A stretch of DNA of 64,000 bases from Dendrolimus kikuchii (Eukaryota; Arthropoda; Insecta; Lepidoptera; Lasiocampidae). The stretch covers positions 8,568,272-8,632,271 of the forward strand of contig CM034394.1 of the NCBI GenBank assembly GCA_019925095.2, written 5' to 3'. A program made the position numbers and the translations under genes. The notes under the pieces are model-generated. The model did not search any database. It had not been told where the DNA came from and saw nothing but the letters and a program-made list of their open reading frames with translations. Of the stretch, positions 54,301 through 64,000 are shown in pieces (the first letter of the stretch is position 1; every line of letters begins with the position of its first letter).

Positions 54301-56915
54301 AATCCAGATATTACAGATATGAAGTAAGAATTTTATTTTGCTGAATGTGTTTTAAATCTATATATTTACTAGCTGACCGGCGAACTTCGTACCGCTATAT
54401 TTTCGAATTCGATTTTCATTCAATTTGGCCACTTTTAAGTCATTGCCAGAAAAATCGCCGCGGGATTCCTAGGATAAAAACTAGCGCAGATTTCAAATCT
54501 AAGAATTTGCTGTCGATTAACGAAACCCGCATCGATATCGGCGCAGTAGTATTTACGTGAATCTGGAACAAACAGGTGTGTAAGAATAAGCCTAAATGGC
54601 ACTCTGTTGTTCGTGCCTACCCCGCAAGGGAACTGGCGTGAAGTTATGTATGTATGTATGTATGGATCAAACAGACATGACATAACTAAAAAAAATGCAT
54701 TGTGTTCTCCACCGTTTGTATAGTCTATTCCAGTTGTTTTTTTTTTAATTAGATTGAATGTACAGACACGGCATTTTTAGAATTTATAATATTATAGATA
54801 GATAGATAAGACTACGAGGCGTGATAATCAGTTTAAGTTGATTTGTAACGTCTACTTTAAATAGAAAAGAAGCTATTTGAAACCAATTAAAACAGACACT
54901 CATCAGACGCATGCGCACTGCATTTATTCATTTCAAAAAATCAGTTCGTGCCTACCCCGCAAGGGAACTGGCGTGATGTTATGTATGTATGTATGTGTAA
55001 AAAATCAGTAGGTTCTACGCACCTGTTGAGTTTATGAACGATTGCTATCCGTGCTGTGATGGATCCTATTAAGACTAGACATCGTGATATTTAACTAAGG
55101 TTAAAATACAATTTAACGGAGTTCGAATGTTGTGTAATCGCGTATACTATACAGCCATTTTCATGCTCGCAAAAGTGACTTCTAGACGATTTAAGAAATT
55201 GTAAGCAAACAATTGAAAGGGTAAATTATGTGTCTATCTTTAATTGATTATCATGAAATCAATTCGTTAAACATTTGATTAACCGCGCGTATTTGGAAAG
55301 GAGTTGGCTGTCTGTTGTTAGACTATCATGACCCTACTGCAATAAAAGAATATGTTTTTCAAATAATTTTCAGCGCCATCCTTAATCGATATTACTACCC
55401 TAGAAATATGAGTCTCGACCGCGGAGACTGCGCTGTCACTATACGTAAACTCAAATACGAGGACGTGGGATTATGGACGTGCGGTGCCGGTCTTGACGAT
55501 CGCAAAGAACATACTGATGTCATCAGTCTTGAAGTTGAAGGTTGGCGAACTATTAATCTATAGTAACTTTAGTGTACATACCTTTTTTATTCCCCTCTTT
55601 AACTAGACATATCGTCGGCTTCAGTGCAGGACGTTGTAACTACATTTTTTTGGTGGCATTATTTTTTTCGTCGTTAGGTTATATGTCCATCATATATAAT
55701 GATCACAATTTTGATGAACAAAATAATGTGATTACAAGGTCCTGCACTGACGCCGATGATATAATTTTGCTGTAAGAATAGCGCTTGTGTACGACACTGC
55801 CACTGCGCCGCCGTCCTTTCGCTATCGAGCGTCCATGTTGCGGTAGCAGCATGGGAGGGCGGACAATATTCGCTACACAGAATAGCAGCGCGGCGGAGGC
55901 GTGCGTTGTCGGTGCCGTCCATACAAGCGCTTGCGGTTATTTCTGCATTTGGACATTACCACTAATTCGTAGTTCATATAAAAAGTTTACCTCATATGAT
56001 GTCTTCTATTTATATATATATTTTTATTAAAAAAATTTGACCCAATATGAATAGGTTTTTGTTTGCGTATATAACACGTACGTACCCAACTTATTTTTCT
56101 TTTCATCTATCTTATACTAATATATAAAGCTGAAAAGTTTGTTTGAACACGCTAATCTTAGGAACTACTGGTCTGATTTGAAAAATTCTTTGTGTTAGAT
56201 AGCCCATTTATCGAGGACGGCTATAGGCTATATATCATCACGCTAAGACCAATAGGAGCGGAGCAGCAATGAAGAATATATTAAAATCGGGGGGTTTTGA
56301 AAAGAAATTCCACGCGGACGGAAGATGTCGCGGGCACAACTAGAAATACTATAAAATTCTAAACCTGCCATGTCTGTACAAACTGTACATTGAAGCTATT
56401 AAAAAAAAAACAACTGGAATAGACTATGTAAAGGATGAAGAACACTAAAGAGAATTAAATACACTTTTTTTAAATCTGTTTGTTCGAGATTCACGAAAAA
56501 CTACTAGACCGATTTCAATGCGGTTTTCGCTGGTCGTCAGCAAATTCTTAACACCTGCGGCTACGACGAATGTCAAACTCTAGTTTTAAAATAATGTTCA
56601 TATTGTAATTCTTGTCTGTTTATAATATTTACAGGCTTCTACACAATGTCAAAGGCATCTGCAACAGGGATCGCTTCTGGTGTGATTGGCTCATTGATAT
56701 TTTTATCTGCTCTCGGCTTTATAGTTTGGAAGAAGCGTCGGTTTCTAGGCAGTGTCACAATCCCACGTGAAACACCCGAACTTGTAGAGGAACACGAGTT
56801 GGAACGCCTAAGCGGCGACATCAGTGCCCAGCCACATAGTTCACTCAGATCAGAGGGATTGCCACGTATTGTTGTACAATCACCATCTCCAGCTAGCGGG
56901 TCAACTATGCAATAG
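51312..56915 (+). CDS. two-Ig-domain single-pass membrane protein (5 exons, complete)
   Basis: Exons 51312-51372, 51461-51587, 54021-54323, 55374-55540 and 56635-56915 join in frame with AG/GT borders to 312 codons plus stop. Residues 1-20 are a signal peptide. Two immunoglobulin-like domains follow (about 25-110 and 115-218), each with four cysteines (45, 54, 74, 90 and 132, 144, 183, 200) and the Ig hallmark DSGLWKC or DVGLWTC. Sequons occur at Asn38, 79, 119 and 175. A transmembrane helix (about 229-251) is followed by KKRR and a 60-residue cytoplasmic tail rich in Ser, Pro and Glu. I do not recognise a specific family; adhesion or immune recognition at the cell surface is likely. Fasciclin-3-like is a guess only. 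Intron 2 is 2.4 kb and full of repeats. The donor after exon 4 (GTTGGC) is weak. Confidence 0.85.
52270..52405 (+). mobile_element. retrotransposon ORF tail, short fragment
   Basis: It shares the GTGACCAAA...GGACAACGCATTAGTGTTGCC...CAGCGAGGTAATG order with 50580-50660 but is interrupted. It lies in intron 2 of the Ig gene. Confidence 0.55.
52460..52650. repeat. repeat with a perfect 33-bp palindrome
   Basis: 52572-52604 is a perfect inverted repeat: a 16-base arm, one central T, and its exact complement. Just before it, CGGCCACTTGTCAGTGGCCG is another near-perfect palindrome. AAGCGCGGTAATTT in this unit recurs near 61310, and GTCGCGAAAACTTAAGAAAA recurs near 34810, so this is a dispersed repeat. 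It lies in intron 2 of the Ig gene. Confidence 0.7.
53130..53700. repeat. GC-rich repeat-like block in Ig-gene intron 2
   Basis: A sharply GC-richer stretch with GGCGGCGGCGCGG-type words and a C run at about 53661-53672. It looks like inserted repeat DNA of lepidopteran type, but I cannot assign a family. Open frames on the minus strand here are compositional. Confidence 0.4.
54365..54800 (+). repeat. interspersed repeat with a nested LINE 3' end
   Basis: It begins TAGCTGACCGGCGAACTTCG and carries TCGCCGCGGGATTCCTAGG and AACCCGCATCGATATCGGCG. At 54575-54665 it is split by a LINE tail (CGTGCCTACCCCGCAAGGG... (ATGT)n), flanked by AACAAACAG and ATCAAACAG, probably a target duplication. It lies in intron 3 of the Ig gene. 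Confidence 0.65.
54945..55000 (+). repeat. LINE 3' end with (ATGT)n
   Basis: CGTGCCTACCCCGCAAGGGA through TTATGTATGTATGTATGTG, the same tail as at 34255-34490 (inverted), 54575 and 58480. Confidence 0.7.
55609..55762. mobile_element. MITE with ~35-bp inverted ends
   Basis: The left end ATATCGTCGGCTTCAGTGCA and the inverted right end ATATCATCGGCGTCAGTGCA continue to match for about 35 bases with a few differences. The element is 154 bp with no coding capacity. It lies in intron 4 of the Ig gene, 69 bases after exon 4. Confidence 0.75.
56120..56350 (-). repeat. interspersed repeat copy, inverse of 31190-31415
   Basis: ATACTAATATATAAAGCTGA opens it, followed by CGAGGACGGCTATAGGCTAT and, near its end, CGCGGACGGAAGATGTCGCG. 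It is a reverse-orientation copy of the family at 31190. A second small fragment of the 54365 family lies at 56440-56545. Confidence 0.7.
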
Positions 56916-57172
56916 TATGTTCTGGCATATAATGTAGTAATGCCAGGAATGAAAATATCAGTCATTTGAATATGTTGCCTTGATGATTAATTCCATTTGT
57001 CCTCTAGAGTTGTCGAGGGTAAATACTATTTAATCATTTACCATACCATTAGTAGAAAATTGACATGTACCAGGTTTCTATATCCTAATGAAACATTTTC
57101 TTTAAGACTTCTAAAAGCATTTTAATGAAGTTTATATGGAGAATGACTTGCAGCGAAATTATACATACATAG

Positions 57173-57330
57173 AATAAATAGCTGTATAATCACCATAAGG
57201 TTTCTAATAAATACATAGTTATTCAGTTATAATATGCCTTAAAAAATATCTGATTCCCAATTTTTGCAAAAAGCATCATTGTCGGAGTGTGACAAATACA
57301 TTTATAATTAACTTTCAAAGGTATAATAAA
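57173..57330 (+). terminator. candidate polyadenylation signals of the Ig gene
   Basis: AATAAA occurs at 57173-57178 and again at 57325-57330, about 260 and 410 bases after the stop codon. Which is used cannot be told. Confidence 0.5.
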
Positions 57331-57482
57331 GCCATATACATTATTGTTATTTCTTAATATATAAATAATATTATATAATATACATTATATTAAATTTAAA
57401 TTCCAAATATCTCCAAATGTCTGAAAGAAAGTTGCTTTTGAAGAGTCATAAATTGAAATTAAAAATAAACAAATTTTAGTTT

Positions 57483-57488
57483 TTTATT
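57483..57488 (-). terminator. candidate polyadenylation signal of TADA1
   Basis: TTTATT on the plus strand (AATAAA on the minus strand) lies about 280 bases beyond the TADA1 stop and only about 150 bases from the converging Ig-gene 3' end. Confidence 0.5.
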
Positions 57489-57765
57489 CTCTACACCTTA
57501 ATCATGTTCACTTAGCACAAAAGGAAAATTTTACCAAAAATCACTACAAAGAATATTTAATATTCTCTTAGAACACTTATATTTATGCTTTAGAATTGAG
57601 TCTAGCTACATCAAAAATTGGTTTTAACTCAAGAGGCCACAGGGATGTAGTGTTTTTTAATGTTAAGGATTATCACTTCAAATGTCGGCTTACACTTAAG
57701 CAATATTGTATAATACACACTTTAAACTTTTATACACTTAAGTGAAATATACATAATTATAAAAA

Positions 57766-60009
57766 TTAATTGCTAGGATGATTTAACATGGCAGCTAATC
57801 TCTCCATATTTATAGCATATACAGAATGGCATGCTATAATATTCCTATGAGTCAGTAGGGTGTTGTATAATTCTTCTAATGTTAACTTATCATTATTTTG
57901 TTCCATGTTTGGTGTGCTGAAAAAAAAAATGATAATGAATCTTATTACTAAGTACTGGCATGCAAGATAAACTTAGAATATCAATAGTGCAGTAAAAACA
58001 TAACTAAAAATACTAGGCAAGTGTCTATCAGTCCACATAGAATGAAGGCTTCCATAAAGTGATCAACTTCTTCTATTTCCGTCATTTGATTATGGATTAT
58101 ATTAAGAAAGCATTACATAGAAATTACATTATATATCTGAACTATTAAACAGATTTTTTTTCAGTGTTTTCGACCTGGTAGTTCAAAGTTTATGAGGGGG
58201 TACAATTCTTATGACTGAAGCTCTTCCCTGAATTATAGACCAAATCAAATATTGAGTACTAAGATGTCATCATACCTTGTATCCCTACACCCATAACAAT
58301 AATAAACTAAATTAACCAGAATAATAACTAAATATTGATGAACAATGAGTTACAATTAAATATAGATAATCTTGTGTTTAAATTGATAACATACATCCAC
58401 AGTAACATGTGACTCTGTAAATGCTTGTATCACTCAAGTAAAGGTCATGCTTTACTGTCATACAAAACTTCTATGCAAGTGAGGTGTGTAAGAATAAGCC
58501 TAAATGGTACTCTGTTGTTCGTGCCAACCCTGCAAGGGAACTGGCGTGAAGTTATGTATGTATGTATGTATTATCAAATATAGTATTTTAGCCTTATTAT
58601 GACAAATAGTTTCTGTCATCTTCTCTGTCTCCAATTGAAATTCACTACTAGCCATAGGCCTGCTCAAGTTTGTATCACATATCATATAGTTCCTGAGATT
58701 AGTTTATTGACATGTACATACAAAAACAAACTCCAGCTTTATCATAGTAGTAAGGATTGAAATTAAAATCATATAACTTTAAAAAAACATCACAAATATT
58801 ACCTGCAAGCAATTTCAAAAGCAGCTGAATGTTCCATTTCATCAATAGTTGGTGGACATCTCGGTCCCAAAGCATCAACTCCATCATCAACATTCACTCT
58901 ACCTTCGCTTTGAGGATCATACAGCTTAGTAGAATTACGTAACCACATATTAGGCATATCTCCACCAACATCATACATAAAGTTCTTTCCTTTCATTTTG
59001 TATCCTTTACGTTGGGATATGACAGCACTTATTACATTTTTAAGAAAATTCTGTACAGCAACTACAACAATATCTGCAGCATCATCATCAGCACCTTCGA
59101 GACCTAACTCCCAGGCTGCTAGCATGAAACGGCCCACTACCAATGCATGATCTGGTAAGAATATTTCCTGTAAAAAGTATAAACAACAATTATTAATATT
59201 ATACTTAAAGGCCAGAATAAGGGTGATGATGTTTAGCAAAGAGTGGCTTGGAAACAGCTGACAAAAATTAAAATAATATGCTTATAAATTTTTTATTTAA
59301 TTATAATCAAGTAAATAATATAATTCTCAAGAAAGTTTATGGCTATTTCAAATTACCTGTAGAAGGCTGCATATTATTAAAAAAGGCATCTATACTACAG
59401 ATTATACTAGTTATAAAATATCTCCTTATAATCATTACTTAAATTGCTATTGTTTTACTGACCAAAAAGATCCAACACAAAAGTACAATGTTTTACATGT
59501 AATTAATATCATGATTTTGACTGCAATTAGCATAGCACATATTACAAAAATTTCAATACATTCTTCATTGTAAGACAGAGTAACTTTCGCTTTTAAATAT
59601 AACTATGGATTACCTGAGCAGCATATTTGACACCATCACTACCAGCTCCAGGTGGCGAATTTGGTGGTAGATATTCCAGTAAATCAACAGGTTCAAAGTT
59701 AGATTTTTCGGAATTCCGGGAGCTCCGTTTATGTCGTCTACTGTTTCTGTTGTGGGAACTAGCTTTCTCCTGTGCAATACTTATTGATGTTTCAGCTAAA
59801 CCTTCTACTTTATTCAGTAACGCCAATAAGAAATCATTATGGTAATGTACTTGATCTGCAGTAAGCAATTTACGAGCCTCTACATCAAATTCCTCTTTTG
59901 TAAGCTTCATTAGGAACCATTGTTTCATGTGACTGAAATATTTCTTTGATTTCTCACCAAGGGCTTCGTTTAACTTGCGTCGAGCCGCGTTTAAAATATC
60001 CGCAGACAT
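57766..60009 (-). CDS. TADA1: transcriptional adapter 1 (SAGA complex subunit), 3 exons, complete
   Basis: Scaffold subunit of the SAGA histone acetyltransferase complex; in the family it pairs through a histone-fold with a TAF12-type partner. Exons 60009-59614, 59167-58803 and 57916-57766 join in frame to 303 codons plus stop (human TADA1 is about 335). The N-terminus has the family block KLNEALGEKSKKYFSHMKQW, then KEEFDVEARKLL, near residues 12-46. A basic Ser/Arg-rich linker is at about 85-108. Exon 2 holds LPDHALVVGRFMLAAWELGL near residues 136-155 and PPTIDEMEHSAAFEIAC near its end. Exon 3 is a short helical C-terminus ending in NMERLAAMLNHPSN. The ATG at 60009 is the only sensible start. 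Intron 2 contains a LINE 3' end at 58480. Confidence 0.93.
58480..58572 (+). repeat. LINE 3' end with (ATGT)n
   Basis: AGGTGTGTAAGAATAAGCCT through CGTGCCAACCCTGCAAGGGA to (ATGT)n. It matches the nested copy at 54575-54665 almost base for base. It lies in TADA1 intron 2. Confidence 0.75.
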
Positions 60010-60824
60010 CCTAATCCGATTATTATAGTCGTCGTCTCAATGAAATCAGGAAATTTAAAATGAATAGTTTTATGTTTTATACGCAAGAGTTAGTATATCA
60101 TACCTCAATGATTTTAGGCTATCGATGCCACACGCTAAACCGTATTAAATTGCCCAATGAATGCATAATATTTCACACCCGAATTCTATTTATTACTTTA
60201 ATGATTAGCTACTGAATTTTTCATCGCCACTTTCCAAATTTAACGTGGTTTTAATACAATATCACAAACATGAAACAATAAAATATTATTTTAAATCTAT
60301 TCTATCTTTGTTATTGATCGTTCCAACGCCTTTGGCAAAGTTTGGCATTGATTTTGCCAATGTCATAGTAAAAGATTATTTTAATTAATTTATTTCATTT
60401 TGACATTCACAATGACAATTTTCTTTTTTTTGAGTTTATGGTTTATAAACTAGGTCTTTAAGCCAGGACTAATTTAAAAATAATTCTGTTCTCTTTCTTT
60501 TTAAAATATTTATATATATATATTGTTCATTCTATTAGTATATCTAGCCAGTAATGTAGCCATCATCACAGAATACATGTACTCCTCACATAGTACCTAC
60601 GTAAGCCTATCGCAGGCAAACCACAAAGCTGCGTGGAGGTAACAGTAAAGAAATTGAACTATTCAATGAAACGTGAATGAATATCAATCGTTATAGTGAA
60701 GATTTTCAGCCAAAATATAGAATTCTTCTAAAAAAAATTAATAGCCTAGAGCTGTACTTCTTTTTATCTAAGATTGCATTTTTAAAATAAAACTGCATAG
60801 CAGAGCCTTACTCTTTTTATTAAT
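60010..60824. promoter_or_regulatory. upstream region of TADA1
   Basis: The TADA1 promoter must lie near 60010-60150. No TATA box is evident. The rest is AT-rich and carries no coding signal. Confidence 0.4.
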
Positions 60825-60940
60825 GCCTGTTATGGTGCTAATACATTACGGGACGTGAACGTTTTACGTTGTTCGGACGCGTCCGTCAGAAACGGTTGAC
60901 GGAAGCATCCGAACAATGAGCACACCAGAACCATAACAGG
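60825..60940. mobile_element. small inverted-repeat element
   Basis: GCCTGTTATGGT at the left and ACCATAACAGG at the right are inverted. TAAT flanks both sides (60821-60824 and 60941-60944), a plausible target duplication. Inside, GTTCGGACGC and GCATCCGAAC form a second inverted pair. It is non-coding. Confidence 0.55.
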
Positions 60941-61371
60941 TAATACACTCTCCAGATTGCTTTAGGACGTCTGAACGCTCAAGGTCACGTCCGCGACTTA
61001 TGGCTTATAATGTGCACACTTCAATGGATTTTCTTTGACCAGATAAGTTGTAAGCCACGTCCCTCAGCCGTGACTTATAATATTCACACATCTGTAAAGG
61101 TGCAGGCTCCAAATAATACAATCAGCTGAGAGATTTCTTTTTTATGTTATGGCTTGATATCTAACTATAAATATAATTAGATTAATTGGGTACTGTAGAA
61201 GAGAAATAAACGGAATGGATTGAATATAAAATTTTTAGAAATTCTATAAACATTTATTCAGAATATAATATAACAATAACTATTGTAAAACTACGTGTTA
61301 ATGATTTTAAGCGCGGTAATTTATTAGATTTTTGTTAATGTGTATTGTATTATTATTACTACCTATTTGAA

Positions 61372-62125
61372 TTTTTTTATTGGATTTTATGCCTTGGCAG
61401 CTAGGCCTTTAAGCCAAATCTTAGATTTAATGTAGTTTCTTCATTTTCTTAAACCTATGTGTAGCACAGCTGAACTGTAGGTTATCAGCTAGTGCCATTC
61501 AACGGAGTTCTTGTGACAACTCAAAAGGCCACATTTGACTTTACAATTCACATTTCTCACAAAACACATAATTACTACTCAAAAACTATCAATATTCTAC
61601 AACTATTGTTCATTTTAGAGTAATTTTACACATTTTTAGAAAATAAAACTGCATAGCACAACGTCTTCTTTCAGTTCCCGCCAAAAACTCACCTATTTGA
61701 AAATTGAGCAGGTTCTACAGATTATCGCAAAAACACCGAAATTCTTTTGAGAAAATTGAGGTTATTTATTTATTTAGGTTTATGGCTTGGCAGCTAGGCC
61801 TTTAAGCCAGATCTTAGTTTACAATATAGTTTCTTCATTTTCTTAAGCCTATGTGTAGCACAGCTGAACTGTAGGTAATTAGCTAGTGCCATTCATTGGA
61901 CAGCTGTAGCACAGCTGAACTGTAGGTTATCAGCTAGTGCCATTCAACGGACTTCTTGTGACAACTCAAAAGGCCACATTTGACTATACAGTTCACATTT
62001 CGTACAAAACACATAATTACTACTCAAAAACTGGCAATATCCTACAACTATTGTTCATTTTAGAGTAATTTTACACATTTTTAAAAAATAAAACTGCATA
62101 GCACATCATCTCCTTTCAGTTCCCG
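61372..62125. repeat. two direct copies of a ~310-bp repeat
   Basis: A unit running from TTTATGCCTTGGCAGCTAGG to AACGTCTTCTTTCAGTTCCCGCC (about 61385-61685) is repeated at about 61780-62125 with few differences. The second copy has an extra internal duplication of TGTAGCACAGCTGAACTGTAGG. It is non-coding. The AAAATAAAACTGCATAGCA piece also occurs at 60783. Confidence 0.8.
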
Positions 62126-62159
62126 CCAAAAACTCCAGAAAATTGAGGTCCATAGACCA

Positions 62160-62400
62160 TTGAAAAGATTATAAGCACTCCATGTTTTCGCGGGAATTAT
62201 TCTGAGAATGATTTATAATGGCCCATCTGAAAAATTAATTCAAATTAAAATGCTATTTTTTTACTGATCGATAGTGTCACACCTATACTGGGAATCTCGC
62301 AGTAATTTTCCCGGGACTGGTTTGAAGCTATTAGCGTGCATAAAAATTAGCTTTTCCGACACAGTTTTCACTAAAACGATAGCTTACATCACTTTTTTAA
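62160..62400 (-). repeat. interspersed repeat copy, inverse orientation
   Basis: The inverse of words used in the 25735 and 34557 families: TGCATAAAAATTAGC and TTTCACTAAAACGATAGCTTA. It is non-coding. Confidence 0.5.
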
Positions 62401-62789
62401 TGCTTGTTGTGGAATAAATACTTTTTGTAGCAATTTTATAATACTGGCAGCTCGGTTTCTCACGATATTATAATTAAAACAAATCGAGTTGGTTGTGATT
62501 CAAACATAAAGAAAAAATGGTGTTTCATTTTATTTAGTCCCATTTTTATTTAAATATACATATGATTTTGTCTCGTTCGGGTCCATCACATCGCTTTTTT
62601 AAATTCGACAACCTTCAGCAGCCAGGGGCAAAAACAAGGTGGCAAAAGCTAGTAAAGTCGGGTACAAACATACACATACACGATATTAAACACGTAAAAA
62701 CATTTAATTTGTGATTTATTTAAAGAAATGAGCAAAAAAGTAACAAATAAATTAAACATATACCACAAAGTATATCACTACAAACTTCA

Positions 62790-63015
62790 ATGTGACGATT
62801 GAGGCTATAATTGTGCGGCTATTTGTTGTAGCTTTTATGGTAGTGGTTGCCATTCGTAAAATGGCTTCTATATGCTCATCTGTGAGACGAGAAGCATATT
62901 CATTTTTGCGGTAATTAAGGATTGAAAAAGTTTGTGCGCATAATAAGTTACCAAAAATTGTAATTAACTGCTTAGCAAACCTTTTCAATTCGCTCATCAG
63001 CGTGTTCACTGTAAT
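62790..63015 (-). mobile_element. hAT-type transposase C-terminal fragment
   Basis: The minus-strand frame contains CAQTFSILNYRKNEYASRL followed by TDEHIEAILRMATT. This is the dimerisation-region signature of hAT-derived proteins such as GTF2IRD2/Charlie-like transposases. Only about 60 residues remain and no start or other domain is present, so it is a relic. Confidence 0.6.
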
Positions 63016-63029
63016 GCACAATTGCTTAA

Positions 63030-64000
63030 ATTATAATAGATATAATACGGTATTTTACTGTCTTAGAATAAATCTATAAATGCGTAAAATACATAGTTAT
63101 CTCCACATGAAATCGAAATATGTTAATTAGAATTCATAAAAATGAGTTATATTTATTAAATTTCCTTTTAAAGTTTCAATATATTTTATCTGTTTCACAA
63201 GCACGTGGAACGGTAGCCGGGGTCGCCGCCATAGTGTGATGTCACTATCCGATAAACAACAACAAACTACGAGAATTATTCTCGGAGAATACTATGTACA
63301 TAATATTTAAAAAATTAGTAACAACAGTAAACGTCTCTTGATTTCCTGACTTTGATTCTGTTATTCGGTTTCTCCAACATTTATGTATGTTTGTAATATA
63401 TCTTATATAAAGTATGTAATTTAAAACACTGTTTTATTTATTCTGATAGTATGAATTTGCTAAGAATAAGTTTCTGTTCTGCCGAACTAAGAAATTTTTA
63501 AACTGAGATGAAGTGCGACGTAAGTATTTCTAGTGGCCTAATTCTCTTAAGAATTTAACAAACGCGGATCTGTAAATGTTTACAAACTAAATATACTAAT
63601 TGTTACAGGTCTGGAGGAGTCCTTCTGTAACGACACAATAGGTTCTGTTCAACTCAAACGAGACCAAAGTATTTAAGTGTAGTTTGTCCAGAGCATAAAA
63701 CACGATCTACTTCATATGCAGCTATACTTAACACGAACAAAAAAAGTTGTGAAAAGTGTTCAGTGTCATGACGATGACGCATCTCAAGGTGGCTGTAAAC
63801 ACGGTGTTGCTTTTTTGTGTTCTTGCACCGTCGAAGTGAAAAATCATCCTTCACGTTGGTGGAGTGCTATTAGTGGAAGTCAAATTTAGCGATGGTAGAA
63901 ACATCTACTAAAATATAATACACAAAAGAATTAACCGAAAAGAAACCACAAGAACTAGTGCCAGACAGTAAGCCCTCAATTTGTTTTATTATTTCATAAT
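63030..64000. other. intergenic DNA, nothing recognised
   Basis: AT-rich sequence without a supportable gene, RNA or structured repeat. The GC-richer words near 63205-63245 and the ORF near 63654-63854 gave no recognisable domain. Confidence 0.5.

Noticed and set aside
1..64000. CRISPR arrays, bacterial operons, rRNA
   Set aside because: None seen; the tight gene cluster at 43-49 kb is the Polinton, and all host genes are spliced.

Overview
This is a window of an insect nuclear genome, almost certainly a moth or butterfly. The evidence is intron-rich host genes with GT-AG introns, AT-rich non-coding DNA, tRNA-headed SINEs and short repeats of lepidopteran type, an R1-clade LINE, and a mariner resembling the mori subgroup. 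I recognise the repeats by memory of their look, not by a database search.

Host genes. On the minus strand, 371..16031 carries the first 14 coding exons (1000 codons) of translation factor eIF5B; the gene runs off the left edge. Head-to-head with it, 731 bp between start codons, the plus strand carries a complete 15-exon SUV3/SUPV3L1 mitochondrial RNA helicase gene (16763..33838, 779 aa). At 51312..56915 (+) I assembled a complete five-exon gene for a 312-residue membrane protein with two immunoglobulin-like domains. Tail-to-tail with it is a three-exon gene for the SAGA subunit TADA1/Ada1 (57766..60009, -, 303 aa). Every exon join listed keeps frame.

Mobile DNA. Introns hold many insertions: a decayed maT element (DD37D), a mariner (DD34D) split by a 5'-truncated R1-type LINE with a 17-bp target duplication, a second smaller copy of that LINE, a jockey/CR1-type LINE remnant, several SINEs, MITE-like inverted-repeat elements and numerous short fragments.

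The centrepiece is an apparently complete Polinton/Maverick (adintovirus-like) element at 36347..49584, 13,238 bp. It encodes a protein-primed family B DNA polymerase, an A32-type packaging ATPase, an integrase with a chromodomain, a penton-like minor capsid protein, a core-like protein, a double-jelly-roll-type major capsid protein (MCP), an adenovirus-type protease and three proteins of unknown function. Its inverted repeats are each exactly 1609 bp, and only one mismatch was found. They contain the whole protease gene and the last 244 codons of the MCP gene, so the left end carries a second intact protease and a truncated MCP. The polymerase and the first early gene have short spliced introns. 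The late genes are packed almost without gaps. Four iteron-like repeats sit just inside the left inverted repeat.

The remaining DNA (33.9-35.9 kb, 49.6-51.3 kb and 60-64 kb) holds only repeats and sequence I could not interpret.
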